From an uncultured Bacteroidales bacterium (GTDB lineage Bacteria > Bacteroidota > Bacteroidia > Bacteroidales > Bacteroidaceae): 42,880 nt of DNA. Location: contig CADBXO010000029.1 of assembly GCA_902798685.1 (NCBI GenBank), positions 1-42,880 on the forward strand. Reading direction: 5' to 3'. The notes below the pieces were generated by a model. That model made no database searches and was not told the DNA's origin. It was given only the letters and a program-made list of their open reading frames with translations. Below, one piece after another: positions 1-7,579 of this stretch (position 1 is its first letter; every line of letters starts with the position of its first letter). Position numbers and translations under genes: made by a program.

Positions 1-11
1 GTATCGCGAAG

Positions 12-48
12 AATGATACAATTGGGGTCAGGCCCCAATTGTATCATT
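12..48. repeat. Perfect 16-bp inverted repeat, REP-like
   Basis: Arms at 12-27 and 33-48 (AATGATACAATTGGGG and its exact complement) flank the five-base loop TCAGG. The TGA stop of the neighbouring minus-strand LytTR gene (44-46) lies inside the right arm. There is no T-run on either side, so it is not a standard intrinsic terminator, although the RNA hairpin could protect the 3' end of the message. The GGGGTCAGGCCCC core recalls REP-type palindromes mobilised by Y1 transposases; that is resemblance only, and no transposase or second copy is in the window. Confidence 0.75.
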
Positions 49-898
49 GTGCAAGGGTGGAGAACTTGCCGGTTACCGTCTCGGAGTAGGTGGTGGAGAC
101 AGGAATGTGCGGAGCTGCTGCATAGGTGAGTTCCGCGAACAGACCGTCGGGTCCTTTCTGGATGGCTCTGATCTTGCGCAGGTTCACGTAGTAGGAGCGA
201 TGGCAGCGGACTATGTTGTTTGACTCGCAGATCTGCTCTATTGAGCGCATGGAACTGCGGAGCGGGAAACGCACCAGCTTGTCATTGTTCAGATAGCAGA
301 TGTTTACGTAATTGTCGGCCGCCTCGACGTAGAGTATGGCGTTGGCGGTTACAGCCAGTTTGAGTGACTTCTTGTCATCAAGGAAGGGCAGGGTGCTGTC
401 TTCACGGCCTATCTGTCCGGTGGCATATTTCTCAATCGTGACTGAGTTCTTGGCCAGACGGATATCGCGGTCCTTGATCTCGGCAATCAATGCCAGTATC
501 ACATACGGGAATACCAGGATGGAGAATGTTATGATAAACATCTTGGGCAGCAACTCGATGTAGGGCATGGTACGCTGGTCCATGAGCCATACAAAGAGGG
601 CGCAGAACATGGTTATGGCAAGCCCCTCCAAAAGTTCCCAGATTACGAATCCCGTATAATTAATATGGTGTTTGCTGCGTGTAAGAAGCATGGAGAGGCG
701 GCTTATGAGCACTACCACAATCTCTATTGATGCCATGATGGCCGATCTGAACGCCAGCTGGTCCTGGGTTACGTTCATGAAAGTGTCCAGATGGAACGGA
801 CGGGCTCCTATGAGGAAGAAGAAGGCGTACAGGGGTATGAGCAGGATATAGCTGGCCAACATGTTGCCTTTAAAGTATGAATCGGGAATTTTGTGCAT
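44..898 (-). CDS. Membrane-anchored LytTR-family transcriptional regulator
   Basis: The 284-residue protein has about four hydrophobic segments in its N-terminal half (roughly residues 14-34, 50-70, 82-106 and 115-142) and a LytTR DNA-binding domain in the C-terminal third (about 178-280). The latter shows the typical pattern ILYVEAADNYVNI, a run of basic residues, and VRCHRSYYVNL near the end. There is no receiver domain, so this is not a LytR/AlgR response regulator; it is likely a membrane-tethered regulator that senses an unknown signal. It is divergent from the small gene at 1128, and the shared upstream region carries repeated ACCCCT elements, one of which overlaps its own -7 box, which suggests autoregulation (inference). 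The ligand and targets cannot be read from the sequence. Confidence 0.85.
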   Translation of the reverse strand: MHKIPDSYFKGNMLASYILLIPLYAFFFLIGARPFHLDTFMNVTQDQLAFRSAIMASIEIVVVLISRLSMLLTRSKHHINYTGFVIWELLEGLAITMFCALFVWLMDQRTMPYIELLPKMFIITFSILVFPYVILALIAEIKDRDIRLAKNSVTIEKYATGQIGREDSTLPFLDDKKSLKLAVTANAILYVEAADNYVNICYLNNDKLVRFPLRSSMRSIEQICESNNIVRCHRSYYVNLRKIRAIQKGPDGLFAELTYAAAPHIPVSTTYSETVTGKFSTLAQ

Positions 899-926
899 AA
901 TTTCTGTGTATTATTGCGTTCCGATG

Positions 927-956
927 CAAATATAGGGGTAAAATTTCGTCCCGCAA
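927..956 (-). promoter_or_regulatory. Promoter of the LytTR gene
   Basis: On the minus strand a -33 TTG (956-954) is followed after 19 bases by TATATTTG (934-927), matching the Bacteroidetes sigma-ABfr consensus TTTG-N19-TAnnTTTG. The predicted start of transcription is about 920, giving a leader of some 20 bases. Confidence 0.7.
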
Positions 957-1045
957 TGCGAGGGGCGAAAATTATTATCCCAAAATTCCACCCCTGTATT
1001 TTGAATATAACCCCTCAATATCGCTTTTAGTCACTTGAAAGGGGT
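934..1045. promoter_or_regulatory. Repeated ACCCCT elements in a divergent control region
   Basis: ACCCCT occurs at 990-995 and 1010-1015 on the plus strand, exactly 20 bases apart (two helical turns), and on the minus strand at 939-934 and 1045-1040. The 934-939 copy overlaps the -7 box of the LytTR gene. Paired direct repeats about two turns apart are how LytTR proteins bind, so these are candidate sites for the neighbouring regulator. The motif itself is not a known LytTR consensus. Confidence 0.45.
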
Positions 1046-1060
1046 GTATATCCCTTTTAT

Positions 1061-1091
1061 TTTCACCCATCGAAGGGTTGATATATCTTTG
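1061..1091 (+). promoter_or_regulatory. Promoter of the small gene at 1128
   Basis: TATCTTTG (1084-1091) fits the -7 consensus TAnnTTTG. The -33 position, 19 bases upstream, reads TTTC (1061-1064), a weak match. A short inverted repeat ACCC...GGGT (1065-1078) sits between the two boxes. Confidence 0.55.
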
Positions 1092-1127
1092 TGGCGAAAA
1101 GAAAACCGAAATAAAAGCAATCAAGAT

Positions 1128-1523
1128 ATGACTACCATTTGTTCTTTCGACTGCAACCAGTCAGCTATCAAGTCTCTGATAGGAAACGAGAAGCCTGTTG
1201 CACCCGTTGAAGGTGTATGGATGAACGTTTCAGCGCGTGTATTTGAGGATCAGGTACGCAAGCTCGCGTACGGTCTTATGGTAAAGGATTTCCGCAGAGG
1301 TGATACCGTCGTATTTACCGGATGCTCTGATGAGATGAAGACCTTCATCAAGGCAGCCTGCAGTCTGTCACATCTCAATGCAGAGTTCTCGGCAGAGACT
1401 GACGGTGAGAAGATAATCCCTGCATCAGAACTTGAATACCTCATGTCAATAGGAGGCACATGGTCACGCAAGTACAAGGCCTCAGTTGACCGCACAATAG
1501 CAAGACTTATCCTGGGCTGCTAA
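1128..1523 (+). CDS. Small conserved-looking protein of unknown function
   Basis: 131 residues starting MTTICSFD. The ATG at 1128 is preferred over the in-frame ATG at 1035 because the -7 promoter box (1084-1091) lies downstream of the latter. No signal peptide or membrane segment is visible. The middle region (about residues 30-80, with RRGDTVVFTG followed by a helical stretch) loosely resembles the N-terminal part of acyl-adenylating enzymes, but the protein is far too short and has none of their ATP-binding motifs, so no function is assigned. It is divergent from the LytTR gene, shares its control region and is a plausible target of that regulator. It converges with the B12 operon across a 24-base gap with no clear terminator. 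Confidence 0.65.
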   Translation: MTTICSFDCNQSAIKSLIGNEKPVAPVEGVWMNVSARVFEDQVRKLAYGLMVKDFRRGDTVVFTGCSDEMKTFIKAACSLSHLNAEFSAETDGEKIIPASELEYLMSIGGTWSRKYKASVDRTIARLILGC

Positions 1524-1547
1524 GCGTCCCAAGTAAATAGAATTGGT

Positions 1548-2651
1548 TTATTCATCGAGCGGGTGGTAGAAATACCATCCGCTTCTTATTTCCGGGTGGA
1601 AGATCGAGATGAAATCTCCAAGCAGCAGTTCGGGATGGAAGGATGTCAGCTCAAAATAGGGAACCTTGTTGACATCGCAAACCCATATGTTACGCTCGCG
1701 GAAGGGCTTGAATGATGCGTAGGGCTTGTAATCGGACTCCAGGAGTTTGTATGTGAACTTGCCTTTGGCGCTGTTCTTGAGCAGCCATACATCGGCATCC
1801 TGTGCCCTTTCAAATACCGCCTCGAATGACAGGGGCACTGAACCGCTGTTGTCATTATCGGCGAATATATATTCGGCTCCGGCATCGGCTATCATACGGC
1901 CTATGGTGCTGGTACCTCCTGCAGCATACCAGGCGGAGCCGTTGCGGGTATCAAGCATTACCCTGGGTCGTGAAACGGTTTTGGATGCCATCTCCTTGAG
2001 GCTCAGATAATCATCGGACACTTTTGCGAACAGGGAATCGGCCTCAGGTGCCACTCCGTAAAGACGGCCGTAGAAACGTATCCATTCGGCACGTGCCAAG
2101 GGTGATGTCTCCATATAGTCAGCGCACTCAAGCAGTGGAATGCCAAGTTTCTCCAGCTGGCCGTAGCCGCTGTCCTCAAAGGGCGATACCATTATTGCGT
2201 CGGGCTTGAGTTCCATTATCTTCTCGACGGTGGGGTACATGCTGTTGCCGCAGTCGGCAATGGTGCCGTCTGCCAGACGTGCGCATACCAGACTGTCCGA
2301 TATGTACTCGGGCTCACACACTCCGGCAATGCAGTCCTCAGCGCCCAGTTCAACCATCAGGTGAGCCAGGCTGTTGGTCATAACAACGACACGCTTAAGG
2401 GGAATGTGAACGGTGTTGGTGTTGCGGGTGTAGTTATAATCTGTGCTCTCAACTGTACTGAAAGTGTACGAATGGAGCAGCGTCTTCTTTTTCCAAGGGT
2501 TGGCTATCTGTGCAGTGAATCCGTCGGGCGTTTCATCCACTACAATATGGCTGGCATACTCCATGATGCCGCCTTCGGCCTGGAAATGGTTGTCATTCCT
2601 GCATCCGCCCAACAGGACGGCAACAAACAGTATGGTGAGTGTCTTTTTCAT
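1548..2651 (-). CDS. BtuF-like corrinoid/metal-chelate substrate-binding lipoprotein
   Basis: A 367-residue protein with a lipoprotein signal (MKKTLTILFVAVLLGGC, lipid Cys17) and a type III periplasmic-binding fold: an N-terminal lobe starting near LKRVVVMTNS, the GVCEPEYI region, a KPDAIMVSPFEDSG segment and a C-terminal lobe ending ELLLGDFISIFHPE. This is the family of BtuF/FecB/FhuD. The residues after Cys17 (RNDN) are not strongly acidic, which suits retention on the periplasmic side. It is the last gene of the four-gene operon behind the cobalamin riboswitch and overlaps the gene before it by four bases, so cobalamin or another corrinoid is the likely ligand (inference from context). Confidence 0.82.
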   Translation of the reverse strand: MKKTLTILFVAVLLGGCRNDNHFQAEGGIMEYASHIVVDETPDGFTAQIANPWKKKTLLHSYTFSTVESTDYNYTRNTNTVHIPLKRVVVMTNSLAHLMVELGAEDCIAGVCEPEYISDSLVCARLADGTIADCGNSMYPTVEKIMELKPDAIMVSPFEDSGYGQLEKLGIPLLECADYMETSPLARAEWIRFYGRLYGVAPEADSLFAKVSDDYLSLKEMASKTVSRPRVMLDTRNGSAWYAAGGTSTIGRMIADAGAEYIFADNDNSGSVPLSFEAVFERAQDADVWLLKNSAKGKFTYKLLESDYKPYASFKPFRERNIWVCDVNKVPYFELTSFHPELLLGDFISIFHPEIRSGWYFYHPLDE

Positions 2652-4564
2652 TCTTTGGGGTTGAGGTTTGTTATCAGGGTGATCTCAGTTGACTGCTCAC
2701 CGGTAAGTGAGTTGCAGCCTATCACTCCGGTCTGGATCTTTATGAAGTCTATGCTCTCAAGACCGGCGGGAGTGCCGTCGTCATTTACGGCCCAGTCAAT
2801 GTCAAATGCGGAATTCAGGGGATCATTGGGCAGATTGTCCGCATATCCGTAACTGAAAGAGGCCATTTTGTATATCCCGTTCTCGTATGTCACGTTGTCC
2901 GGAAGCAGGGTAGCTGTAAATGTGATTTCATCATTACTGTACCACTGCGGGTAGTAGGGCTGGCTGTGGTATATGTTATGGATTATGCTGCCTGTCCTTG
3001 AGTCCGATGCGGTCCAAGGTGAGTCGCCGTCAGGAGTGGCGGGCTTGGTGTAAGTGATGGCGTAATCGGTAGTGGCTCTTCCTTCTTTACGTTCCGATCC
3101 GCATATCTCATACCAGACATCATCGGGCTGGCCATTCTGGTTGACATCGGCACTGACCCATACAACACCGGGTTCGGCGTTCCCTGTGTATGCGTTTCCA
3201 TCAATGCGGAAATCATTTCCTTCCAGATTGCGTACGGGTGCATTGAATCCGGCTGTAATGTAACCGCCGAATCCGCCTAACGTTACCATTCCGCCGTACT
3301 GCAGTGCGTCAAGGCACTTGGCGGTCATGGCGGCTGCATCATCACCCTGCTCATATTTGGGCAACTGGTTTACGAACTGTCCGGGTGCGGGCATGTACTC
3401 GAATACGCGGTTTATGTCACCCATTTTCTGAGGCGGGCCGGAATACTGCGTCGTCCTGACACTGATGTCACAGAACGATATTGTGTTTGGGTTGATGCCG
3501 ATGCCCTGCACGCGGTATAACAGGTGACCGTCGGGGCTGAAACAGAGCAGTGAGCCGGGGGTTACGTAATCGGCGGCGTCACATATGTAAACCTTGCGGG
3601 TGGTGTGCTCCACTTTGATGGAGTAGGGGCATTCAATGCGTGTTCCGTCGGTAATGAAATCGGAATCGATGACCTGTCCGGTTGCCAGATCCAGTACCTG
3701 TATTGTGCCTCCGGCGCCATAACCGTAGAACCAGGCCTTGCCGCCTGTCAGGTCCATGCTAAGGATGGGTATGTCATATGTATCGGCAACGATATCGGTT
3801 TCTGTATCAATGCGGTGCAGGCGGCTGTCATAATTCATGGTGCCGTAATCGAATATTCCTCTTGACACCACATAGACATCGGTTCCGTCGCTGTAGATGT
3901 TGCCGGGGTTGGCGCGTACCGGAATGCGTTTTATTTCAGTGAATGAGTTCAGATCTATGACCGATACGGTGCTGTCGGGGTTGTCGGGATCCAGACCGCC
4001 GGAGTTGGAGACGTACAGCTTGCCTTGTATACTGCATATCCCGTCGGGGTTACGGCCAACCTGGACGGTGGCATCGGCCGACATGGAAAGGGTGTCTATG
4101 CGGGTTACGGTTCCGTCAAAGCAGCAGACGTAGACATAACCGCCGGCTGCGGCGAGGCGTCTTGGCTGGGAGGCCTTGCCGTCGCGGTTCATGGGAATCT
4201 GGCGGATGGAACGGCAGGTAGCGGCATCGATAATCTCGATGATGCTGGATTCTGATACTGCCAGGTAGAGCTTGCTTCCATAAAGGAGCATGTCATTGGC
4301 CGTGTCACCTATGCGGCGTCCGTTCACCTTCTCGAATACATCATATGAGTTGCCGGTGGAGGTGTTCCATGAATCAGGAAGACCAGTGTTGAAGTCAATC
4401 CATGAAAGGGTGCTGTTATTCTGGTTGAACAGGCCCTCAGAGAGCACGAATATGCCGGTATGGTCAGCGTCGGCAATGACCTGTGAGGGTTCAAGCAGAA
4501 CAGGCTCGGGGTCACATGACAGGACTGCCAGGATAAGGGGCACTATTTTCAGGACTCTCTTCAT
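2648..4564 (-). CDS. BtuG-like YncE/DUF5074-type propeller surface lipoprotein with extra C-terminal domain
   Basis: 638 residues. Lipid Cys17 follows MKRVLKIVPLILAVLS, and the next residues (DPEP) are acidic, as in the lipoprotein export signal of Bacteroides surface proteins. Residues about 35-360 form YncE-like propeller repeats (GRNPDGICSIQGKLYVSNSG, DTVSVIDL-type blades). Residues about 375-638 form a second domain with an EF-hand-like DVNQNGQPDD segment. BtuG is known in Bacteroides as a very tight B12-binding surface lipoprotein that lids BtuB; this gene sits next to the receptor, overlapping it by four bases, and behind a cobalamin riboswitch. The C-terminal domain is additional to a plain BtuG; its role is unknown. 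Confidence 0.8.
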   Translation of the reverse strand: MKRVLKIVPLILAVLSCDPEPVLLEPSQVIADADHTGIFVLSEGLFNQNNSTLSWIDFNTGLPDSWNTSTGNSYDVFEKVNGRRIGDTANDMLLYGSKLYLAVSESSIIEIIDAATCRSIRQIPMNRDGKASQPRRLAAAGGYVYVCCFDGTVTRIDTLSMSADATVQVGRNPDGICSIQGKLYVSNSGGLDPDNPDSTVSVIDLNSFTEIKRIPVRANPGNIYSDGTDVYVVSRGIFDYGTMNYDSRLHRIDTETDIVADTYDIPILSMDLTGGKAWFYGYGAGGTIQVLDLATGQVIDSDFITDGTRIECPYSIKVEHTTRKVYICDAADYVTPGSLLCFSPDGHLLYRVQGIGINPNTISFCDISVRTTQYSGPPQKMGDINRVFEYMPAPGQFVNQLPKYEQGDDAAAMTAKCLDALQYGGMVTLGGFGGYITAGFNAPVRNLEGNDFRIDGNAYTGNAEPGVVWVSADVNQNGQPDDVWYEICGSERKEGRATTDYAITYTKPATPDGDSPWTASDSRTGSIIHNIYHSQPYYPQWYSNDEITFTATLLPDNVTYENGIYKMASFSYGYADNLPNDPLNSAFDIDWAVNDDGTPAGLESIDFIKIQTGVIGCNSLTGEQSTEITLITNLNPKE

Positions 4565-6558
4565 AGTTCAAAAGTAGCACTCAGACGGAACTGACGGCCG
4601 GGCATGGGGTAGTTTCGTACCAGTTCGTACCGGCTGTCGGTCAGGTTAATGCACTCGGCCTTCAAAGATAAGTCAAATGATTTGAAGGCAAACTCCCTCC
4701 ACAGCGAACATCCAAGTTCGTAATAGGGTGGCATATGGTATTCGGGGCCGTTGTAGGCGTTACAGAAATACTCACCGCTGTAAATCAGGTTACAACTGGC
4801 GTTTACATAGGGAGTTTCAACCCAGGTTACGGCCGATGCCGAATGCCTGGGGGTATAGGGCAGCTGGTGATTCCAGGTGGTACTCTGGCTGTCGGTCTTG
4901 TCCATTGAACGCTGGTAGGTGTAGGTTATCTGCAGGGCGGGGCGTACCAATCCCTGCAGAGTCTGGAGTTCAAGACCTGTTTCCAGTCCATGGGTAGTCA
5001 CAAGGCCTATGTTCTTCATCATCCAGACCGCGGTGTTCTTGCCGGGTACTGCCATGATGCGGTCCTTTACATCGCTGTTGTAGGCATCGGCATAAACAGA
5101 ATAGCGTATGCCTGAAACCTCATTTTCAATTACCATTCCGGCCGATGTCACTGATGCCTGCTCGGGACGGAGGTCGCGTCGGCCTATCTGCTCAAAATAG
5201 AGGTCGTTGAAGGTGGGCAGACGGTATGTTTTGCTGTATGAGGCCCTCAAGTGCAGTCCGGCGGCGGGCCAGACAAGCCAGTTGAGGCCTGCTGTAGGTG
5301 AATACCGTTCGAAATCCTCGGCTGCCTGGCGGATTTTGGTTGTCTCTGATGTGGTTAAATAGTTGACACGGGCGGTGAGGGTAAGCCTTTCTGACGCATA
5401 TTTCAATGCCATAGTGCTGTTGGCTATGCCTCTGAAAGGGCGTGCCTGCTGGGCTCCGTTGCCGTCAAGAGTTGATAAACGGACGTCTGATCCGCATGAA
5501 AAAGAGAGATAGTCGTTAATGTGACTGTAAAACAGTAATGAGAAATATCCTTCCTGCTCGATGTAGCGGTTATCGGTCTTGCCCTGTGTGTTACTGACCT
5601 TTGGGTCCAGGTAGCGGGTGTCGGTCAAACTGTATTTTAAGCCGAAACGGAGTATGCTGCCGGCGTTGGCTCTGATGGAAAGTGTGGATTGGACGAATCC
5701 GTTACGGTTCCATAAACGTTCACGTGCGGCATTCTCATTATAGAGTATGTTGGCGGGCAGGCCCTGTTCTGACTGGAACCAGTATGCTCTTGTGTCAAGG
5801 GTGTAATAACGGCCGATGTCGCTGAACAGGGCGCCCTCAAGGCGCAGACGCTGCACATCGGAGTTATCACGCCGCATCTCTTTTGAGCTTGATCCGTTGT
5901 CCTGCGTGTAGGGGTAGTTGCCGTTGGTCTTTAGCCACTCGCCCTGAAGGGATACCGTGTTGCGCTTTCCGGCCTTGAATGCGCTTTCGGCCTGGGCAGA
6001 GAGGGTATTGAAACTGCCGTATTTGAGTTGGGCGCTGCTCTTGGATTTGATCCCTTCAAGTTGAGGACGGCCTGTGTTTATGCTGATGACCGCGGCCTGT
6101 GCGGCAAGGGCTGCCGGCTGCAGGAGGTCATTGTCAGGTCCGCTTACCATGCGTACGGATTCAGCCTGCGAACTCGAGAACTTGCCCAGATCTATCTGTC
6201 CCGTCTGGTTATCGGTTATGATAACACCGTCATAAGCGACGGCGGTGTGTGATGCGCCCAGTCCTCTGACGGATACGGTTTTGAGTCCGCCTATTCCACC
6301 ATAGTCCTTGACTGTAGCGCCGCTGAAGTATTTGATTACGTCCGATACCTGCAGTGAGCCCGTAGCCTGCATGAGAGCGGCATCGGCCTTCTTGGAGGTG
6401 GTTACGGAATTGGGGTTTATGGTGCGGTCACTGGTTACGGTGACCTCCTGAATGGCTTCGGTTCGGGTAGTGTCAGAGAAAATCTGACCCTGCGCCTCAA
6501 CCGGGAGACACAGGGTGCAGATTACTGTTAAACAAGCTATTTTTAAATCAAAAGCCAT
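4561..6558 (-). CDS. btuB: BtuB-like TonB-dependent outer-membrane receptor for cobalamin
   Basis: 665 residues with an N-terminal signal (cleavage near VEAQGQ), a TonB-box-like EVTVTS stretch (about residues 37-43), a plug domain to about residue 160 (VSVRGLGASHTAVAYDG) and a C-terminal 22-strand-type barrel ending in TFEL. The length suits BtuB-type receptors better than the roughly 1000-residue SusC family. It starts ten bases after the DUF4465-like gene and overlaps the BtuG-like gene by four bases, all downstream of a cobalamin riboswitch. Assignment to cobalamin therefore rests on family plus context. The number of strands was not counted from the sequence. Confidence 0.87.
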   Translation of the reverse strand: MAFDLKIACLTVICTLCLPVEAQGQIFSDTTRTEAIQEVTVTSDRTINPNSVTTSKKADAALMQATGSLQVSDVIKYFSGATVKDYGGIGGLKTVSVRGLGASHTAVAYDGVIITDNQTGQIDLGKFSSSQAESVRMVSGPDNDLLQPAALAAQAAVISINTGRPQLEGIKSKSSAQLKYGSFNTLSAQAESAFKAGKRNTVSLQGEWLKTNGNYPYTQDNGSSSKEMRRDNSDVQRLRLEGALFSDIGRYYTLDTRAYWFQSEQGLPANILYNENAARERLWNRNGFVQSTLSIRANAGSILRFGLKYSLTDTRYLDPKVSNTQGKTDNRYIEQEGYFSLLFYSHINDYLSFSCGSDVRLSTLDGNGAQQARPFRGIANSTMALKYASERLTLTARVNYLTTSETTKIRQAAEDFERYSPTAGLNWLVWPAAGLHLRASYSKTYRLPTFNDLYFEQIGRRDLRPEQASVTSAGMVIENEVSGIRYSVYADAYNSDVKDRIMAVPGKNTAVWMMKNIGLVTTHGLETGLELQTLQGLVRPALQITYTYQRSMDKTDSQSTTWNHQLPYTPRHSASAVTWVETPYVNASCNLIYSGEYFCNAYNGPEYHMPPYYELGCSLWREFAFKSFDLSLKAECINLTDSRYELVRNYPMPGRQFRLSATFEL

Positions 6559-6568
6559 TCATTTATGA

Positions 6569-7327
6569 TTATTCTGTAACGGTCAGCTGATCGAGGCAGA
6601 AATACAGCGGAGTGTTTGCGCCCCACTGGCCTTCATCTGTTGTTGTGAGTGAGAATTGGATCTTGGTTACCTTGCCAAGTTTGGTCAGGTCAACCTGCTG
6701 CCATGTGTTGACAATGTCCAAGCCGTCAGCCAAAAGGAACTCAATGGTACCGGTCTCGTTCTTGCCGTTGAAACCCTTGATGGTGAGTGTGAACTTGTCC
6801 TGGGCTGTCCACTCCTTAACATATCCCATAGGTCCGGGGTTCTGATCCTTGATGGCCAGATAAGCGCTTACGCAGTTTGTGACATAGCACTCCTTTACGT
6901 TATATGCCTTACCGTCCTTGAATGAGATCTCTGCAGCAAGACCATAACTCAAACCTCCGGTGTATGATGTGAAATAGGCATTTGTCTTTACACCTTTCTT
7001 TGTGATGGCAGAAAGATTTGACGAACCTGCAGTTGTATCATTTGTGCAACTTGTATAGGTAAAGCCTTCACCCATGCCCCAACTGGCGAAAGAGTGAGTC
7101 AGAACAAACGGATCAATAGTAATATCCTGTCTGAAGTACGGATATTGGGGATCTCCGTACTGGTTTGACTTATCAGTTCCCAGATAAACAGAGTCGGTAC
7201 TTGATAGAGTCATAGAAAGTGTGAAAGACTTGGCTGTTTGTTCTTCTTCACCGTTCTCATTTTCGCAAGATACGAACACAAAGCCCATTGTGAGGGCCAT
7301 CAAAGCAAATGATAATACCTTTTTCAT
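6569..7327 (-). CDS. DUF4465-like surface lipoprotein, possible B12-binding protein (BtuH-like)
   Basis: 252 residues with lipid Cys21 (FVFVSC) followed by ENENGEEEQ, a strongly acidic stretch typical of surface-exported lipoproteins in this phylum. The rest is rich in beta strands, with segments such as FASWGMGEGFTYTS, and ends in a sugar-lectin-like edge (FCLDQLTVTE), resembling DUF4465 proteins. Surface B12-binding proteins called BtuH have been described in gut Bacteroidetes, and I recall them as DUF4465-type; that equivalence should be verified. It is the first gene after the cobalamin riboswitch, so it is likely the most B12-responsive gene here. Confidence 0.72.
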   Translation of the reverse strand: MKKVLSFALMALTMGFVFVSCENENGEEEQTAKSFTLSMTLSSTDSVYLGTDKSNQYGDPQYPYFRQDITIDPFVLTHSFASWGMGEGFTYTSCTNDTTAGSSNLSAITKKGVKTNAYFTSYTGGLSYGLAAEISFKDGKAYNVKECYVTNCVSAYLAIKDQNPGPMGYVKEWTAQDKFTLTIKGFNGKNETGTIEFLLADGLDIVNTWQQVDLTKLGKVTKIQFSLTTTDEGQWGANTPLYFCLDQLTVTE

Positions 7328-7380
7328 TGTTGTTATAGTTAGTTAGTTACTGAGTCCCGGCAGTTTATTAACACATATGT

Positions 7381-7558
7381 CGTCTTGCAGGTCTTCTGAC
7401 TTACCCCGGGCTGTCCGCCTTCCCACCCGGCAATGGGGCAGTGGCATTTGCGGTAATGGACAGTCCTGTTTTGAGGGCTTACAGCAGCGGGTCTGTTCAG
7501 GATTCTCACCTGATTCCCTTTTAATCCTTTACTCTGAATGGAGTATCGGAACAAGACG
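7381..7558 (-). ncRNA. Cobalamin (adenosylcobalamin-type) riboswitch
   Basis: Read on the minus strand, the region contains the diagnostic elements in order: an AAAGGGAATCAGGTG segment (about 7524-7508), GAATCCTGA, CCCGCTGCTGTA, the GCCACTG core motif, a GGGAAGGCGGACAGCCC segment, and the B12 box AGTCAGAAGACCTGC (about 7401-7387). The closing helix P1 pairs CGTCTTG (7558-7552) with CAAGACG (7387-7381). About 50 bases separate P1 from the ATG of the DUF4465-like gene, with no clear terminator, so control is probably at translation through loop pairing with the initiation region (inference). It governs the minus-strand operon 7327-1548. Confidence 0.93.
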
Positions 7559-7561
7559 TGA

Positions 7562-7569
7562 CAAAGATA
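7562..7569 (-). promoter_or_regulatory. -7 box of the riboswitch-led B12 operon
   Basis: TATCTTTG on the minus strand matches TAnnTTTG and places the transcription start near 7555, a few bases from the start of riboswitch helix P1. No convincing -33 box is seen. It sits about ten bases beyond the stop codon of the upstream ATPase gene, so the operon can be transcribed separately from it. Confidence 0.6.
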
Positions 7570-7579
7570 GTAATATATA

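Noticed and set aside
44-898. Classical LytR/AlgR response regulator
   Set aside because: There is no receiver domain; the N-terminal half consists of membrane segments.
1035-1127. Longer start for the small gene at 1128
   Set aside because: The extra residues would be encoded across the predicted promoter and look unlike a protein start.
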